Shown: positions 1-8,906 of the stretch, one piece after another
How the letters are laid out: each line of letters starts with the position of its first letter
Position numbering within the stretch: position 1 is the stretch's first letter
Assembly (NCBI GenBank): GCA_038329865.1
Contig: JBBQNK010000018.1
Span: 21,513-85,512 of the forward strand
From: JANMES01 sp038329865
GTDB lineage: Bacteria > Planctomycetota > Phycisphaerae > Tepidisphaerales > Tepidisphaeraceae
DNA: 64,000 nt
Direction: 5' to 3'
Made by a program: the position numbers and the translations under genes
Notes under the pieces: model-generated
Database searches by the model: none
Told to the model about the DNA's origin: nothing
Seen by the model: the letters and a program-made list of their open reading frames with translations, nothing else

Positions 1-2905
1 GGCTGGCCAGCAGTTCGATCGACCGGCGCGAATACAGCGCCCGGTGATACGGAATGTGCCAGTGCGCCCACGTCGGCCCGAACAGATCGATCTGCCTCGA
101 ATCCAGGTTTGGCGTACTTAGCACGATCGCCCCGCCCGGCGCCAGCAGCATTCGCAATCGCCGCATGACTCCGACCGGATCGGTGAAATGTTCGATCGTC
201 TGGCCGAGGAATATCAAGTCGAACGAGACGCCTTCCGGAATAACATACGGCGCGTCAGCCGCGCTGGCCGGCCAAACCTTGTGGCCCTTCTCACGCGCGA
301 CCGCGACGGCCCTTTCGTTCGGTTCCAGGCCGGCCAAATCCCAGTCGGTGGCGGTCTTGAGCTTGTCGAGAAGCTCACCCCGGAAGCAGCCGACGTCGAG
401 AAAACTCAGACGGCGCCCATGCCAGGGAAAGCGCGGGTCAGTCACGGACAGCAATTCATTCACCGTCGGATCATTCCAGCTGAAGTTCTTATTCCGTAGC
501 TGAGAAATCAGGTAAAACCGCTTGAATAGAAGCCGATCCATCCACCCGCCGCCGAACCATTTTCGGTACGGCGAGGTCGAACCTTCCGGCGGCTCGATCG
601 GACGGGCATCGGCGTTGGAGTAATGCTCGGCATAAAGCGCGGTCAGTTCCGATTCGCTGCGCGGCGGGTACGCCATCGCAACGCCGCTGGCGGAATTGTA
701 GTAGACGTAGTTGATCGCCTTATCGCCGTAGCGCGTGTCGGGCGTGCTGAATAGAAGCCGGTCGGGCGGCGCACCGGTCAGCGGGCACCGCGGCGCGTCG
801 ACTATGCGCGGCGGCGGAGTCGTCACCGGCGGCGGAAGATTCTGCAGGTCCATCGCGAAATACAAATGCCTGCGTCGAAGTACGTGGCAGATGTTCTTAA
901 CAACCGTAACGCCGTGCAGCGCACGGATTCTTGCTTTTGCGATGAATGGAAGGCCGGTCCAAAATTTCCTGCGGATGACCTGCTGCTCGGCACGGTACTT
1001 GTTCATGTTCGAGCTGAGCTGGCCGTGCCGGATGCGGAATCGCGAAACATGCGCCGGCCGGCGAACAAACTTTGCCGCTCGCGACATGCGCAGCCACAAA
1101 TCGTAATCACCCGCGAATCGAAGCGTGCCCGAAGCGCCGCCGATCACTTCGTACAATCCGCGGCGCCAGAAAACGCCGTCCTGGAAAAGCATGTAGCCGC
1201 GCATCAGTTCGATCGTATCGCAGTGCACCTGCCGGGAATTGGCAAAGAGCCAGCCGTTGATCTGCACGGTGTCTTCATGATAGATGAGGTTGACGCGTGG
1301 GTGATCGCGAAAATATTCGCCGACGCGCCGCAGGCCGCCGGGCTCGAAGGCATCGTCGGCGTTCAGATAACAGAAAATTTCGCCTGTCGCGACGGCAAAA
1401 CCTTTGCGGATCGCATCGTACATGCCGTTGTCCGGCTCGCTGATGACTTTCGCGATCACGCCGGCCGCCTGGTAATCGCTCAGAATCTTCTGTGTGCCGT
1501 CGGTCGATCCGCCGTCGACGACGATGTACTCCAGGTTTTCGTACTTCTGCGCGCGGACTGATTCAATCGCATCGCCGATCGTGTGGGCCGCGTTGAAGCA
1601 CGGCGTGACGAGCGAGATCTTCGGCAACGGCCTTTGCGCCTTGGCGACCAACCCCGGCCGGCCGATGACCCAAACCGCCGCAAGCTTCTGTGCCCGCACG
1701 AGCAGCTTTTTGAACGTCGGCTCTTCGTATCCCTGCACCACGGCGGCCAGATGCTTCGCCTGCTCGGCCCAGGTGTTGCGGTCGAGCAGCAGCTTGCCGT
1801 ACGCGTCACGCAGCGTCGCCAGCTCGCCATTCAGTTGGATCGCGTTCGACTTGGCCTGCTCGAGGGCGGTTTCCTTTTCCGCCAACTCGCGCCGTACGTG
1901 CTGGATCACGACATCCGCCCGCTCCGGCCGAGCACCGGCTGCCAGCGATTCTTCTCCCGCACTCTGCGGCGGCGTACTGGCTTCGGCCACGTCTTGCCAG
2001 CGATTGGAGAGCAGCGCATCGGCACGATCGACGTACGACTGCGTAATCTCCGGCGTGCGCGCGTACACGCCGCGCTGCGCGAATCGCTCCAGCACCTTAC
2101 CGTAACCCGACTGCTGGAATACTTCTGCCCCCACCGCATCGAGCAGCACCTGCAGCTCTTCATTGCTGAAGACCGACTCCCACGCGTCGATCGAATCCGC
2201 GTGCGGCCGCTGCGTACCGACGATCTTCTTATCGCCCGCGTAGGAGGTGGCGGTCGCGCCGTCGGTGTTGAACTCGCTCAGGCCGTCGACCGGCCAAAGG
2301 CCAATCCAGTTCGTGAGTTGGCGGAGATGCTGCTCGGGATTTTGGACGAGGTCTTCGTACTTGATCCAGTAAACCGCGCCGTGCATTTCCCGGCAGAACT
2401 GCAGTAAACGCCGCGGGCCGAGGACCAGATCGTAGTACGCCCAGTTGTCGCCGCCGCCGGCGAGAAGGCCGGGGAGATCCATGCCCCACGTAGTTTTGTA
2501 CGACGCCGCGACAGCCGCGGGATTGCGCGTCAGCCAGATGAATTTTGCCGCCGGGAACATTTTTCGCAGGAACGGCAGGATGAGGTAGTAGCGCGGCGTC
2601 TTGTCCGCCAACCACGGCCGGCCGACTTGCGCGAGCTTGCTGTTATACGCCTCGAGCGCCGCAGCGCGGGCGACGTTCAGCATGCCTTCTTCGCCGAGGA
2701 ATTCCTGCAGCGCCCCGCCGATGACCTGCGAGTTGGCGGGATGGCGCGGCGACGTTTTGCCGAGCGATTCCAGCGCGAGCATCAGCCACGGCTCGGGCGG
2801 CACGTAAATCTCGTGATGCTTGCCGAGCATGACGCTGAGCAGCGTGGTCCCCGAGCGCGGCAGGCCGAGGATGAAGGCGAGGTTTTCTCCATGCGGGCCG
2901 ATCAT
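1..2905 (-). CDS. Tri-domain sulfotransferase / family 2 glycosyltransferase / SAM methyltransferase (3' end outside window)
   Basis: One uninterrupted frame of at least 968 codons; I followed it across both domain borders and found no stop. Residues about 1-290 are a PAPS-type sulfotransferase: the 5'-phosphosulfate loop LPRSGTT lies at 15-21 and the 3'-phosphate site WLTRNPAAVAASY at about 124-136. A charged, probably helical linker covers about 300-425. Residues 429-660 are a GT-A family 2 glycosyltransferase with DGGSTD and NADD (515-518). Residues from about 685 are a class I methyltransferase with the motif I core LDVGCFRGE near 836-844. The ATG overlaps the stop of the upstream Wzt gene as ATGA, so translation is coupled to the exporter. 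By analogy with WbdD-type chain terminators, it may cap or decorate an exported glycan; that role is inference. The C-terminus is cut by the window edge. Confidence 0.9.
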   Translation of the reverse strand, partial: MIGPHGENLAFILGLPRSGTTLLSVMLGKHHEIYVPPEPWLMLALESLGKTSPRHPANSQVIGGALQEFLGEEGMLNVARAAALEAYNSKLAQVGRPWLADKTPRYYLILPFLRKMFPAAKFIWLTRNPAAVAASYKTTWGMDLPGLLAGGGDNWAYYDLVLGPRRLLQFCREMHGAVYWIKYEDLVQNPEQHLRQLTNWIGLWPVDGLSEFNTDGATATSYAGDKKIVGTQRPHADSIDAWESVFSNEELQVLLDAVGAEVFQQSGYGKVLERFAQRGVYARTPEITQSYVDRADALLSNRWQDVAEASTPPQSAGEESLAAGARPERADVVIQHVRRELAEKETALEQAKSNAIQLNGELATLRDAYGKLLLDRNTWAEQAKHLAAVVQGYEEPTFKKLLVRAQKLAAVWVIGRPGLVAKAQRPLPKISLVTPCFNAAHTIGDAIESVRAQKYENLEYIVVDGGSTDGTQKILSDYQAAGVIAKVISEPDNGMYDAIRKGFAVATGEIFCYLNADDAFEPGGLRRVGEYFRDHPRVNLIYHEDTVQINGWLFANSRQVHCDTIELMRGYMLFQDGVFWRRGLYEVIGGASGTLRFAGDYDLWLRMSRAAKFVRRPAHVSRFRIRHGQLSSNMNKYRAEQQVIRRKFWTGLPFIAKARIRALHGVTVVKNICHVLRRRHLYFAMDLQNLPPPVTTPPPRIVDAPRCPLTGAPPDRLLFSTPDTRYGDKAINYVYYNSASGVAMAYPPRSESELTALYAEHYSNADARPIEPPEGSTSPYRKWFGGGWMDRLLFKRFYLISQLRNKNFSWNDPTVNELLSVTDPRFPWHGRRLSFLDVGCFRGELLDKLKTATDWDLAGLEPNERAVAVAREKGHKVWPASAADAPYVIPEGVSFDLIFLGQTIEHFTDPVGVMRRLRMLLAPGGAIVLSTPNLDSRQIDLFGPTWAHWHIPYHRALYSRRSIELLAS

Positions 2906-4254
2906 GGTGCGGCGGGCCTGCTTCCGGGATTGATCGCCGACTGACTCGCGAGCTGCGGCGATTCGCCGAGGCTGCAGAGCGCACCGCTGCGAGTTTTGCC
3001 GTCGATCGCAAAGCGGTATGCGTCGACTTCGCGGGTGAGAAATTCGTACGGGCTTTCAACGGTCGAGATGCCGCAGGAGATGAAGTACTCCCCGACCGCC
3101 AACCCCGGTTTGAGCGGCCAGCGGACGATTTCGGTTTGCCCGGCCGCGTACGGATCGACGGGTTGGTGCATCATCAGTGTGTTCGTCGCGACGAGTAATT
3201 CGCCGCGGATGGTAGAGACGCGAATGCCGAAGACTGCGTTCGCAATCGGCTCTTTAAAGCGCACGGCGTAGCAGATCGAGAGCGGCCGATCGACCTCCGC
3301 CGACGCCGTCACCCGGCCGGTGTAGTCTTCGATCCAGACTGCAGTGATTTCGACGCTCTGTCCCGGGTAGATCAACGCGGCGGTGGATCGGGCGAGGAGG
3401 TTGTCCGTGGGGATTTGCAGTTTTGATGTTTCAACTGAAGTTGCCACGTCGTCATCCGCTTCCGCAGAGCTCACCACGTCCGCAGCCGCACTTTGAATTC
3501 CGGAAATATGATGCTGCCCCGTGAACATGAACTTCATATACGCTTCCACGACCGTCTTCGGCTCGCCCTGCATCTGGATCCGTCCGTGGTTCAGCCAGAT
3601 CACCCGGCTGCAGAGATTCTGGATCGAAACCATATCGTGCGCCACCAGCAACACCGCCCGCGATCGGTCGGCCACCATCTGCTCCATGTGGCGGAAGCAT
3701 TTCCGCTGGAACGACGCATCGCCGACGGCGAGCGCTTCATCGACCACCAGAATTTCCGGATCGAGCGCCGCGAACATCGAGAAGCCGAGCCGCACCTGCA
3801 TGCCAGAAGAATACATGCGCAGCGGCAGATCGAAAAATTCGCCGAGGTCGGCAAAGGCTTCGATGGTCGGCACTTTCTCAGCCGCGTATGCCGGGCTGTA
3901 GCCAAGCAGCTCAGCGGTATGCAGCACGTTCAATCGGCCGCTGAGGTTGGGGTTGAAGCCGGTGCCGAGTTCGAGGAGCGAAAGCATCTGGCCATCGACC
4001 ACGAACGTCCCGCTCGTCGCCGCCAGCGTGCTGCTGAGGATTCGCAGGAGCGTGCTCTTGCCCGCCCCGTTCGCGCCGATGATGCCGATGCATTCGCCGC
4101 GACGAACCTCGAAGGAAAAATCCCGCAGCGCCCAGAAATCGCGATGGCGAACCACGCGCCCGCCGCTGAGCCATTCCGCGAGCCGGCCGGTCGGCTTGTC
4201 GTAGATTTTGAATCGCTTGGAAAGCCCGGCGGCGGTGATGAGGGTGTCGCTCAT
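2902..4254 (-). CDS. wzt: Polysaccharide ABC exporter ATPase with C-terminal sugar-binding domain (Wzt-like)
   Basis: This 450-residue protein is the ATP-binding subunit of an O-antigen/teichoic-acid type ABC exporter in the inner membrane. Visible motifs are Walker A GANGAGKST (60-68), the signature YSSGMQVRLGFS, Walker B ILVVDEALAVGD and the switch histidine in LLVAHD. Residues from about 290 to 430 form a beta-rich tail (SVEITAVWIEDY..., FGIRVST) like the Wzt carbohydrate-binding domain that recognises the modified end of the glycan chain. Its start overlaps the permease stop (ATGA) and its stop overlaps the start of the tri-domain gene (ATGA), giving a tightly coupled three-gene unit. The presence of the tail predicts that chain-end modification is needed for export. 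Confidence 0.93.
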   Translation of the reverse strand: MSDTLITAAGLSKRFKIYDKPTGRLAEWLSGGRVVRHRDFWALRDFSFEVRRGECIGIIGANGAGKSTLLRILSSTLAATSGTFVVDGQMLSLLELGTGFNPNLSGRLNVLHTAELLGYSPAYAAEKVPTIEAFADLGEFFDLPLRMYSSGMQVRLGFSMFAALDPEILVVDEALAVGDASFQRKCFRHMEQMVADRSRAVLLVAHDMVSIQNLCSRVIWLNHGRIQMQGEPKTVVEAYMKFMFTGQHHISGIQSAAADVVSSAEADDDVATSVETSKLQIPTDNLLARSTAALIYPGQSVEITAVWIEDYTGRVTASAEVDRPLSICYAVRFKEPIANAVFGIRVSTIRGELLVATNTLMMHQPVDPYAAGQTEIVRWPLKPGLAVGEYFISCGISTVESPYEFLTREVDAYRFAIDGKTRSGALCSLGESPQLASQSAINPGSRPAAP

Positions 4255-5036
4255 ATCACGTCCCGGATTTCAGCGGAAAGTTTCCGCGACACCGCCACCG
4301 CCGCCGCGCCGAACAGTACCGGCCAGCCGATCATTCCCGCCCAAACCCAAACGGGCGGCAGGCGGCCGTAGACGAAGAGGTCGCGGATGCCGACCAGGGC
4401 CGGGACGATCGGATGGAACTTCAAGATCGCTCGCACGGGCGCGGGCAAAATGTCGACCACGTAAACAATCGGCGCCGTCCATAGTCCGATCTGCAGCGCG
4501 ATGCCGACCCACTGCTGGATGTCGCGGAAAAACACGTTGAGAGTGCTGAGCAACATCCCGATCGCAAAGCCGAGCGCGAGCAACGCGATCAGCGGCACAG
4601 GCACGAGCAACCACAATCCTGTCGGTTTCATGCCCACGCACAATCCGAAGATGAACAGGATGACAAAGCTGATCGCGGCCGTGACGAAAGCCGCGACGGC
4701 TTCCTGCGCGACGAAAACCGCCTCGGGGATCGGCAGCTTCTTCAGGTACCCCGCGTTAAGGATCAGCGCCCCACACGCGCGCGACACACAATCGGCAAAC
4801 GCGATCCACGGAATGATCCCGGCGCACAGATAAATCGTGTAATCAAACCGCCCGGTCGATCCCGGCAGCCGCGGGCTCATGATGGACGTGAAAACCACCG
4901 CATAAATCGCGATCATCGCCAGCGGGTGCATCACGTTCCACAGCGCCCCCAGCCCCGAGCCGGCGTAGCGGTGGCGGAAATCGTGCATCGCATTTCGCCA
5001 GATGAAGCTACGATATTGGTAGAGGCTCAGCAGCAT
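4251..5036 (-). CDS. wzm: Polysaccharide ABC exporter permease (Wzm-like, ABC-2 family)
   Basis: A 261-residue integral membrane protein of the ABC-2 permease family, with about six hydrophobic segments and the typical early pattern FIWRNAMHDFRHRYAGSGLG followed by LWNVMHPLAMIAIYAVVF. It should form the membrane channel that moves an undecaprenyl-linked polysaccharide to the periplasm together with the Wzt-like ATPase encoded next. It is the first gene of the minus-strand unit; the 112-base gap to the divergent glycosyltransferase gene must hold its promoter. The assignment rests on family motifs plus the coupled Wzt neighbour; the exported polymer is unknown. Confidence 0.9.
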   Translation of the reverse strand: MLLSLYQYRSFIWRNAMHDFRHRYAGSGLGALWNVMHPLAMIAIYAVVFTSIMSPRLPGSTGRFDYTIYLCAGIIPWIAFADCVSRACGALILNAGYLKKLPIPEAVFVAQEAVAAFVTAAISFVILFIFGLCVGMKPTGLWLLVPVPLIALLALGFAIGMLLSTLNVFFRDIQQWVGIALQIGLWTAPIVYVVDILPAPVRAILKFHPIVPALVGIRDLFVYGRLPPVWVWAGMIGWPVLFGAAAVAVSRKLSAEIRDVI

Positions 5037-5080
5037 TTTGCAAACGAAACGGAATCATGGTTATAGTCAAATCGTCGGCG

Positions 5081-5116
5081 TTCGTCATTTGTCATGGGCC
5101 GATGACGAATGACGAA
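5081..5116. repeat. Intergenic inverted repeat (15-base arms)
   Basis: Arms at 5081-5095 and 5102-5116 (TTCGTCATTTGTCAT and its complement) pair with a single G-T position around a 6-base loop GGGCCG. It lies in the divergent promoter gap between the Wzm permease and the glycosyltransferase gene. Its role is unknown; there is no T-run that would make it a clear terminator. Confidence 0.85.
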
Positions 5117-5148
5117 ATTATCGCGATCCGGTTAAACTGATCAAACGC

Positions 5149-5994
5149 ATGTCGAACGTAGAGACAAATCCGACCAACCCCAACGCAACACCGCGTTGCC
5201 TGGTGCTCGTGCCCGCGTACAACGAGCGCGCCGCCGTCGGGAAGCTCATCCGTCGCCTGCACCAGCACCTGCCGACGGTCGACGTGCTGCTGATCGACGA
5301 CGGCAGCACCGACGACACCGCCCGGCAGGCCAGCGCGCACACCAAGGTCGTCAGCCTGCCGTTCAACCTCGGCATCGGCGGCGCGATGCAGACGGGGTAC
5401 CGCTACGCCGACTTCCATAATTACGACATCGCCATCCAAGTCGACGGCGACGGCCAGCATCGGCCCGGCGAAGTCAAACGCCTCATCGACAAGCTCACGA
5501 ACACCGATTGCGATCTCGTCATCGGCAGCAGGTTTATGTCGGACATCGCCTACCGCCAATCCTTCGCCCGCATGACCGGAATCGGCATCCTAAGCACGCT
5601 GATCCGCTGGCTGCGCGGCCCGGCCACCACCGACTGTACCAGCGGCTTCCGCGCCGCTAACCGCCGGGTGATCCGCGCGTTCGCCCACTGGTATCCGGAA
5701 GATTACCCCGAGCCGGAAGTGATCCTGCTCCTCCACAAGGCCGGCTACAAGATCGGCGAAGTGCCAGTGCGCATGCGCCAGCGCCGCACCGGCATGACGA
5801 GCATCCCGCTCGGCCGCGGCATTTTTTACGTTATCAAAGTCACCGTGTGCCTGCTGCTCGACACCATCCGCGAGCCGTGGCCACAGGGAAAGGTAGGCGA
5901 CCATGCCCATGCTCTTCCGCAGTCTGATCCTGATCCTGTTCGGTGGCAGCCTCCTGCTGCTGACAGTTCGCCGACTCAAACAATACAAACTTAA
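5149..5994 (+). CDS. Polyprenyl-phosphate glycosyltransferase, family 2 (GtrB/DPM1-like)
   Basis: This 281-residue GT-A enzyme has the DPM1/GtrB hallmark order: LVPAYNERAAVGKLI, LLIDDGSTDDT, FNLGIGGAMQTGY, and the metal-binding VDGDGQH, then VIGSRF. Such enzymes move a sugar from a nucleotide donor to a polyprenyl phosphate on the cytoplasmic face of the membrane. Unlike GtrB it lacks a clear pair of C-terminal membrane helices, and the following DUF2304 gene may supply the membrane part. The last 92 bases overlap the start of that gene in another frame, so the final 30 or so residues (Pro- and Gln-rich) may be poorly conserved. The 20 N-terminal residues before RCLVLVPAYN are probably flexible. 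Confidence 0.9.
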   Translation: MSNVETNPTNPNATPRCLVLVPAYNERAAVGKLIRRLHQHLPTVDVLLIDDGSTDDTARQASAHTKVVSLPFNLGIGGAMQTGYRYADFHNYDIAIQVDGDGQHRPGEVKRLIDKLTNTDCDLVIGSRFMSDIAYRQSFARMTGIGILSTLIRWLRGPATTDCTSGFRAANRRVIRAFAHWYPEDYPEPEVILLLHKAGYKIGEVPVRMRQRRTGMTSIPLGRGIFYVIKVTVCLLLDTIREPWPQGKVGDHAHALPQSDPDPVRWQPPAADSSPTQTIQT

Positions 5995-6280
5995 GGAACG
6001 CTACGCCCTGATCTTTCTTTTCACCGGCGTGCCGTTCTTGGGCCTTGCGCTGTGGCCGGACGCGATGGGCATTCTGGCCCGAAGCGTTCACATCGAGTAC
6101 GGCACGCTCTCGCTGCTCTTCGTCGCCGGATTTTTGCTGTTGATGGTGCTGGAATTACTCTCGATCGTCAGCCAACAGGATCGGAAGATCACGACGCTGG
6201 CGCAGATGGTCGGCATACTGATGGAGAAGCAGGAGTTTTCCGCGAGATCTGACGATTCGAACATGAAGAAAGAAGAATGA
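5903..6280 (+). CDS. DUF2304 family membrane protein
   Basis: A 125-residue protein with three hydrophobic segments (about 1-20, 33-50, 62-85) and a short charged C-terminus. It matches the DUF2304 pattern, a small membrane protein commonly encoded directly after DPM1/GtrB-like glycosyltransferases, as here. It starts inside the upstream gene (92-base overlap), with AAAGGTAGG as a plausible ribosome site. The likely role, by association only, is to anchor or assist the preceding polyprenyl-phosphate glycosyltransferase. Confidence 0.82.
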   Translation: MPMLFRSLILILFGGSLLLLTVRRLKQYKLKERYALIFLFTGVPFLGLALWPDAMGILARSVHIEYGTLSLLFVAGFLLLMVLELLSIVSQQDRKITTLAQMVGILMEKQEFSARSDDSNMKKEE

Positions 6281-6356
6281 ACACAGAGACACAGAGACTC
6301 AGAGAGGAAACAACTTGAGTTGGGGCGAGCTTCTTCTCGGTGTCTCTGTGTTCATT
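6276..6356. repeat. Intergenic inverted repeat (17-base perfect arms)
   Basis: Left arm 6276-6292 and right arm 6340-6356 are perfect complements (GTGTCTCTGTGTTCATT on the right). The left arm includes the stop codon of the DUF2304 gene. The element separates convergent genes and could act as a transcription barrier, but it lacks a strong T-run. The wording of the arms (ACACAGAGACAC) resembles the elements near 15.4 and 52.7 kb. Confidence 0.85.
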
Positions 6357-6365
6357 ACATCTGCG

Positions 6366-7145
6366 CTATTTCCCGATCAGCCGCATCAGCCGGTACGCCC
6401 ACACGATCTTCTCCACGCTCCTCCGATGCGCCCGCAGAATGGCTGCGTCTTCCCCCGCGTAGCGGCTGGCAACTTTGTAGCCTTCATCGAATTGAGCCCG
6501 ATTGATCACGCCGGTCTTACTGGCGTGGTGCACGCGGAACTGCGCCAACTCGCGGTCGATGAAGAGCGGATCGTGATGCCAACCCATGCGCAGCCAGTAG
6601 TCGTAGTCCATAGTGAAATGGAGCGACGTATCGAGCAGGCCGACCGACTCGCCGAACTCTCGCCGCCAAAAGGCGGCCGGTTGGGGGATGATGTTTTCGC
6701 GGAGCAGCGCGCGGTACGTGTATCGCCGGAGTTGCTTCTCCTTGTAGCGCACGATGCGCCGGCGAATCACAGCGCCTGCATCATCAATGATCTGATAGCG
6801 GCCGACCGCCCAGCGCGCTTCGGGAGTTGAAGCGAACGCCTTAACCACCGCCTCGATCGTGCTTGGGAGATAGAGATCATCACTGTTCAGCCAGCCGACG
6901 ATCTCGCCGGTGCACAACGCCAGCCCTTTGTTCACCGCATCCGATTGGCCGACGTCTTTCTCGCTTATCCAGCGCACGCGCGGATCATTCAGCGACTTGA
7001 GAAACTCGACCGAACCATCGCTGCTCCCGCCGTCGATGACGATCCATTCCAGTTCAAATTCGCCGGCCTGCCCGAGCACGCTCGCGGCGGTTAGGCGGAG
7101 AAATTTCTCCTGATTGAACGACGGCGTAACGATGCTGACTTTCAT
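6366..7145 (-). CDS. Family 2 glycosyltransferase
   Basis: A 259-residue GT-A glycosyltransferase. The N-terminus MKVSIVTPSFNQEKFLR is followed by IVIDGGSSDGS, the acceptor-side motif DVGQSDAVNKG and the DxD-type WLNSDD. These are the features of enzymes that add a sugar from a UDP- or GDP-donor to a growing glycan in the cytoplasm. The ATG overlaps the stop of the upstream ArnT-like gene (ATGA), so both are co-translated. It resembles the middle domain of the tri-domain gene at the start of the window. Its substrate cannot be told from sequence. Confidence 0.9.
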   Translation of the reverse strand: MKVSIVTPSFNQEKFLRLTAASVLGQAGEFELEWIVIDGGSSDGSVEFLKSLNDPRVRWISEKDVGQSDAVNKGLALCTGEIVGWLNSDDLYLPSTIEAVVKAFASTPEARWAVGRYQIIDDAGAVIRRRIVRYKEKQLRRYTYRALLRENIIPQPAAFWRREFGESVGLLDTSLHFTMDYDYWLRMGWHHDPLFIDRELAQFRVHHASKTGVINRAQFDEGYKVASRYAGEDAAILRAHRRSVEKIVWAYRLMRLIGK

Positions 7146-8683
7146 CGCGGCCCCCCCGGCGGCGTCAACGGGTGGAGCGACCAGGCCTCCTTGTCGAACG
7201 GCCCTTTCACGGCTCCCACCGCTGGAGAAACCGGAAAGACCACCCGCGGCTCGGATGGGTCAGCTCCCAGGTTCGCCGGGTCCAAGTAGAACCAATCGCC
7301 ATTGAGCCGATATTCGTATCCCAACTCGGCGGCTTCCACCACTTTTCGGCGAGTAAGGAACGAAAGAATCCGCCCGAACTTTTTCGGCGCGATCACCCCG
7401 TCGCCCGGCGGAACGTTCGCTTCGATCATGTCTGCCACGCGGTGGATCGATTCATACCGCCCGGCGCGGATGGCCGTCAGTACGTTCGGGTGGCGCTGCT
7501 CGATCACTAACTCGCCGACTTTCGCAAAGTTCGGCACGGCCCCCAGTGCGAACAGGATCGCAAAAATCACATTGCCCCACCGCCCTGGCAGGCGAAGATT
7601 CACTCGCCGGATCAGCAGCCACCAGCCGTAGATCATCATCGGCAGCACTGGCAGGAAATACCGATCACGAGCCAGCACGATCAGCATCATGCCGATCGTA
7701 AGGAGGAACAGAAATCCCCACAGCGCCCGCTCGCGAAACACAAGCAGACCGGCCGCTATCGCGACAACGCTGCCGACCCCTTGCAAAGAGATCGGCCCGA
7801 CGTGAAGCGCCTTGCCGAAGTCGATGCCGAAGAGCGCCTCCGACGCCATCGGGTCGAGCAGCACATGAATGTTCCGGCCGACGTTCTGCCATGAAATGGA
7901 CTCCAACAACACGTCCTCGTAGTCGCCCATCGTGTGCCCCGCCCCCTGCCGCCGCGGGTCGGCGAATAGAAAAGCTGCGGCGAACAACGGCACGATCGCG
8001 AGGACGATGAGCATCTTCTTCGACACCCGGCCGCGTGCGATCGCAAACACCACCGCGCCGAGCAGTGCCAACAGCAGCGTCCACATCGTCGGCCTCGTGA
8101 CGACCGCGAGTGCCAGGCCCGCCCCGAGCAAAATCCAATCGCCGATCGATCGGCGGCGATCGCTTGCGCCTTCGCGGGGCCCGCCCAACACGCCTTCATA
8201 CCCCGCGAGCACCGCCATCACGCCGAGCATGAATGGCATATCTGATCGCAACTCAAAACAGTACCGGTAAAAGGTGTGGCTGATCCCGAGGCCGACGGTC
8301 ATCATCACCGCCATCGCCCGGCCGGCGTGCAGCAGCATGAGCCGATACATCAGCGCGAGCGACGCGAGGCCCATCAACACAATCGCCAGATGCGCGAAGA
8401 ACATCGCGTGCCCGCCGAACGCGCGGAAAATCCCCGACAACATCCACGGCCAACCCGGATACGCCAGATGATGCGGCTCACCGTGATACGTGTATCCGCG
8501 ACCCTCGGCCAGATTCCGCCCGAGCGAAAGATAGAGCGCACTATCCGGCTCCGGCCGCCACTGGCCGTTGAAGCCGGCGAGGAAGATCAGCAGCAGCGCG
8601 ACCAGCGCAACTCGGCGATGGCGGTCGAACTGCTCGAGCACCCAGTCGGACCATCGCGGAGTTGGAGTAAGCGGCTCGTACAT
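7142..8683 (-). CDS. ArnT/PMT-like membrane glycosyltransferase (GT39/GT83 type)
   Basis: A membrane protein of 513 residues with about ten hydrophobic segments. The first extracytoplasmic loop carries RPEPDSALYLSLGRNLAEG, where the acidic residue sits as in PMT/ArnT catalytic loops, and the C-terminal third is a soluble periplasmic domain. Such enzymes take sugars from polyprenyl-phosphate donors, which fits the GtrB-like enzyme nearby. I start it at the ATG at 8683 (MYEPLTPTPRW). A longer open frame reaches 8899, but those 72 codons are the translation of two palindromic repeats and are almost certainly not protein. The stop overlaps the next gene's ATG. Confidence 0.83.
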   Translation of the reverse strand: MYEPLTPTPRWSDWVLEQFDRHRRVALVALLLIFLAGFNGQWRPEPDSALYLSLGRNLAEGRGYTYHGEPHHLAYPGWPWMLSGIFRAFGGHAMFFAHLAIVLMGLASLALMYRLMLLHAGRAMAVMMTVGLGISHTFYRYCFELRSDMPFMLGVMAVLAGYEGVLGGPREGASDRRRSIGDWILLGAGLALAVVTRPTMWTLLLALLGAVVFAIARGRVSKKMLIVLAIVPLFAAAFLFADPRRQGAGHTMGDYEDVLLESISWQNVGRNIHVLLDPMASEALFGIDFGKALHVGPISLQGVGSVVAIAAGLLVFRERALWGFLFLLTIGMMLIVLARDRYFLPVLPMMIYGWWLLIRRVNLRLPGRWGNVIFAILFALGAVPNFAKVGELVIEQRHPNVLTAIRAGRYESIHRVADMIEANVPPGDGVIAPKKFGRILSFLTRRKVVEAAELGYEYRLNGDWFYLDPANLGADPSEPRVVFPVSPAVGAVKGPFDKEAWSLHPLTPPGGPR

Positions 8684-8717
8684 GCGTGAAGCGGGCGAAA
8701 GGTTTGAAACGTTTCCC

Positions 8718-8779
8718 TGTAGCACGGGCGTCTCGCCCGTGTCCAAGCACCTTGGCATGGGCGAGACGCCCATGCTACA
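8718..8779. repeat. Inverted repeat with 24-base arms, each arm itself near-palindromic
   Basis: Arms at 8718-8741 and 8756-8779 are complementary except for two positions that would be G-U pairs in RNA. Each arm is itself close to palindromic (ACGGGCGTCTCGCCCGT). It lies between the methyltransferase and ArnT-like genes, and read as protein it gives a false GVSP/GETP-type N-terminal extension. Confidence 0.9.
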
Positions 8780-8835
8780 CAAAGCGAAAACAAAAATGCA
8801 CCAGGTTGGTTTGTGAAGTCGAATTGATCTGAAAT

Positions 8836-8906
8836 CCGTCGCACGGGCGGCCCGCCCGTGTCTGGCCTTCTTGAACAAGAACATGGGCGAGCCGCCCATG
8901 CGACGG
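8836..8906. repeat. Second inverted repeat in the same gap (25-base arms)
   Basis: Arms at 8836-8860 and 8882-8906 share the pattern ACGGGCGG...CCCGT and CATGGGCGAGCCGCCCATG. It lies only about 55 bases from the previous element and is clearly related to it in design, though not identical. The two elements fill most of the 235-base gap between two genes that are transcribed in the same direction. Confidence 0.9.
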
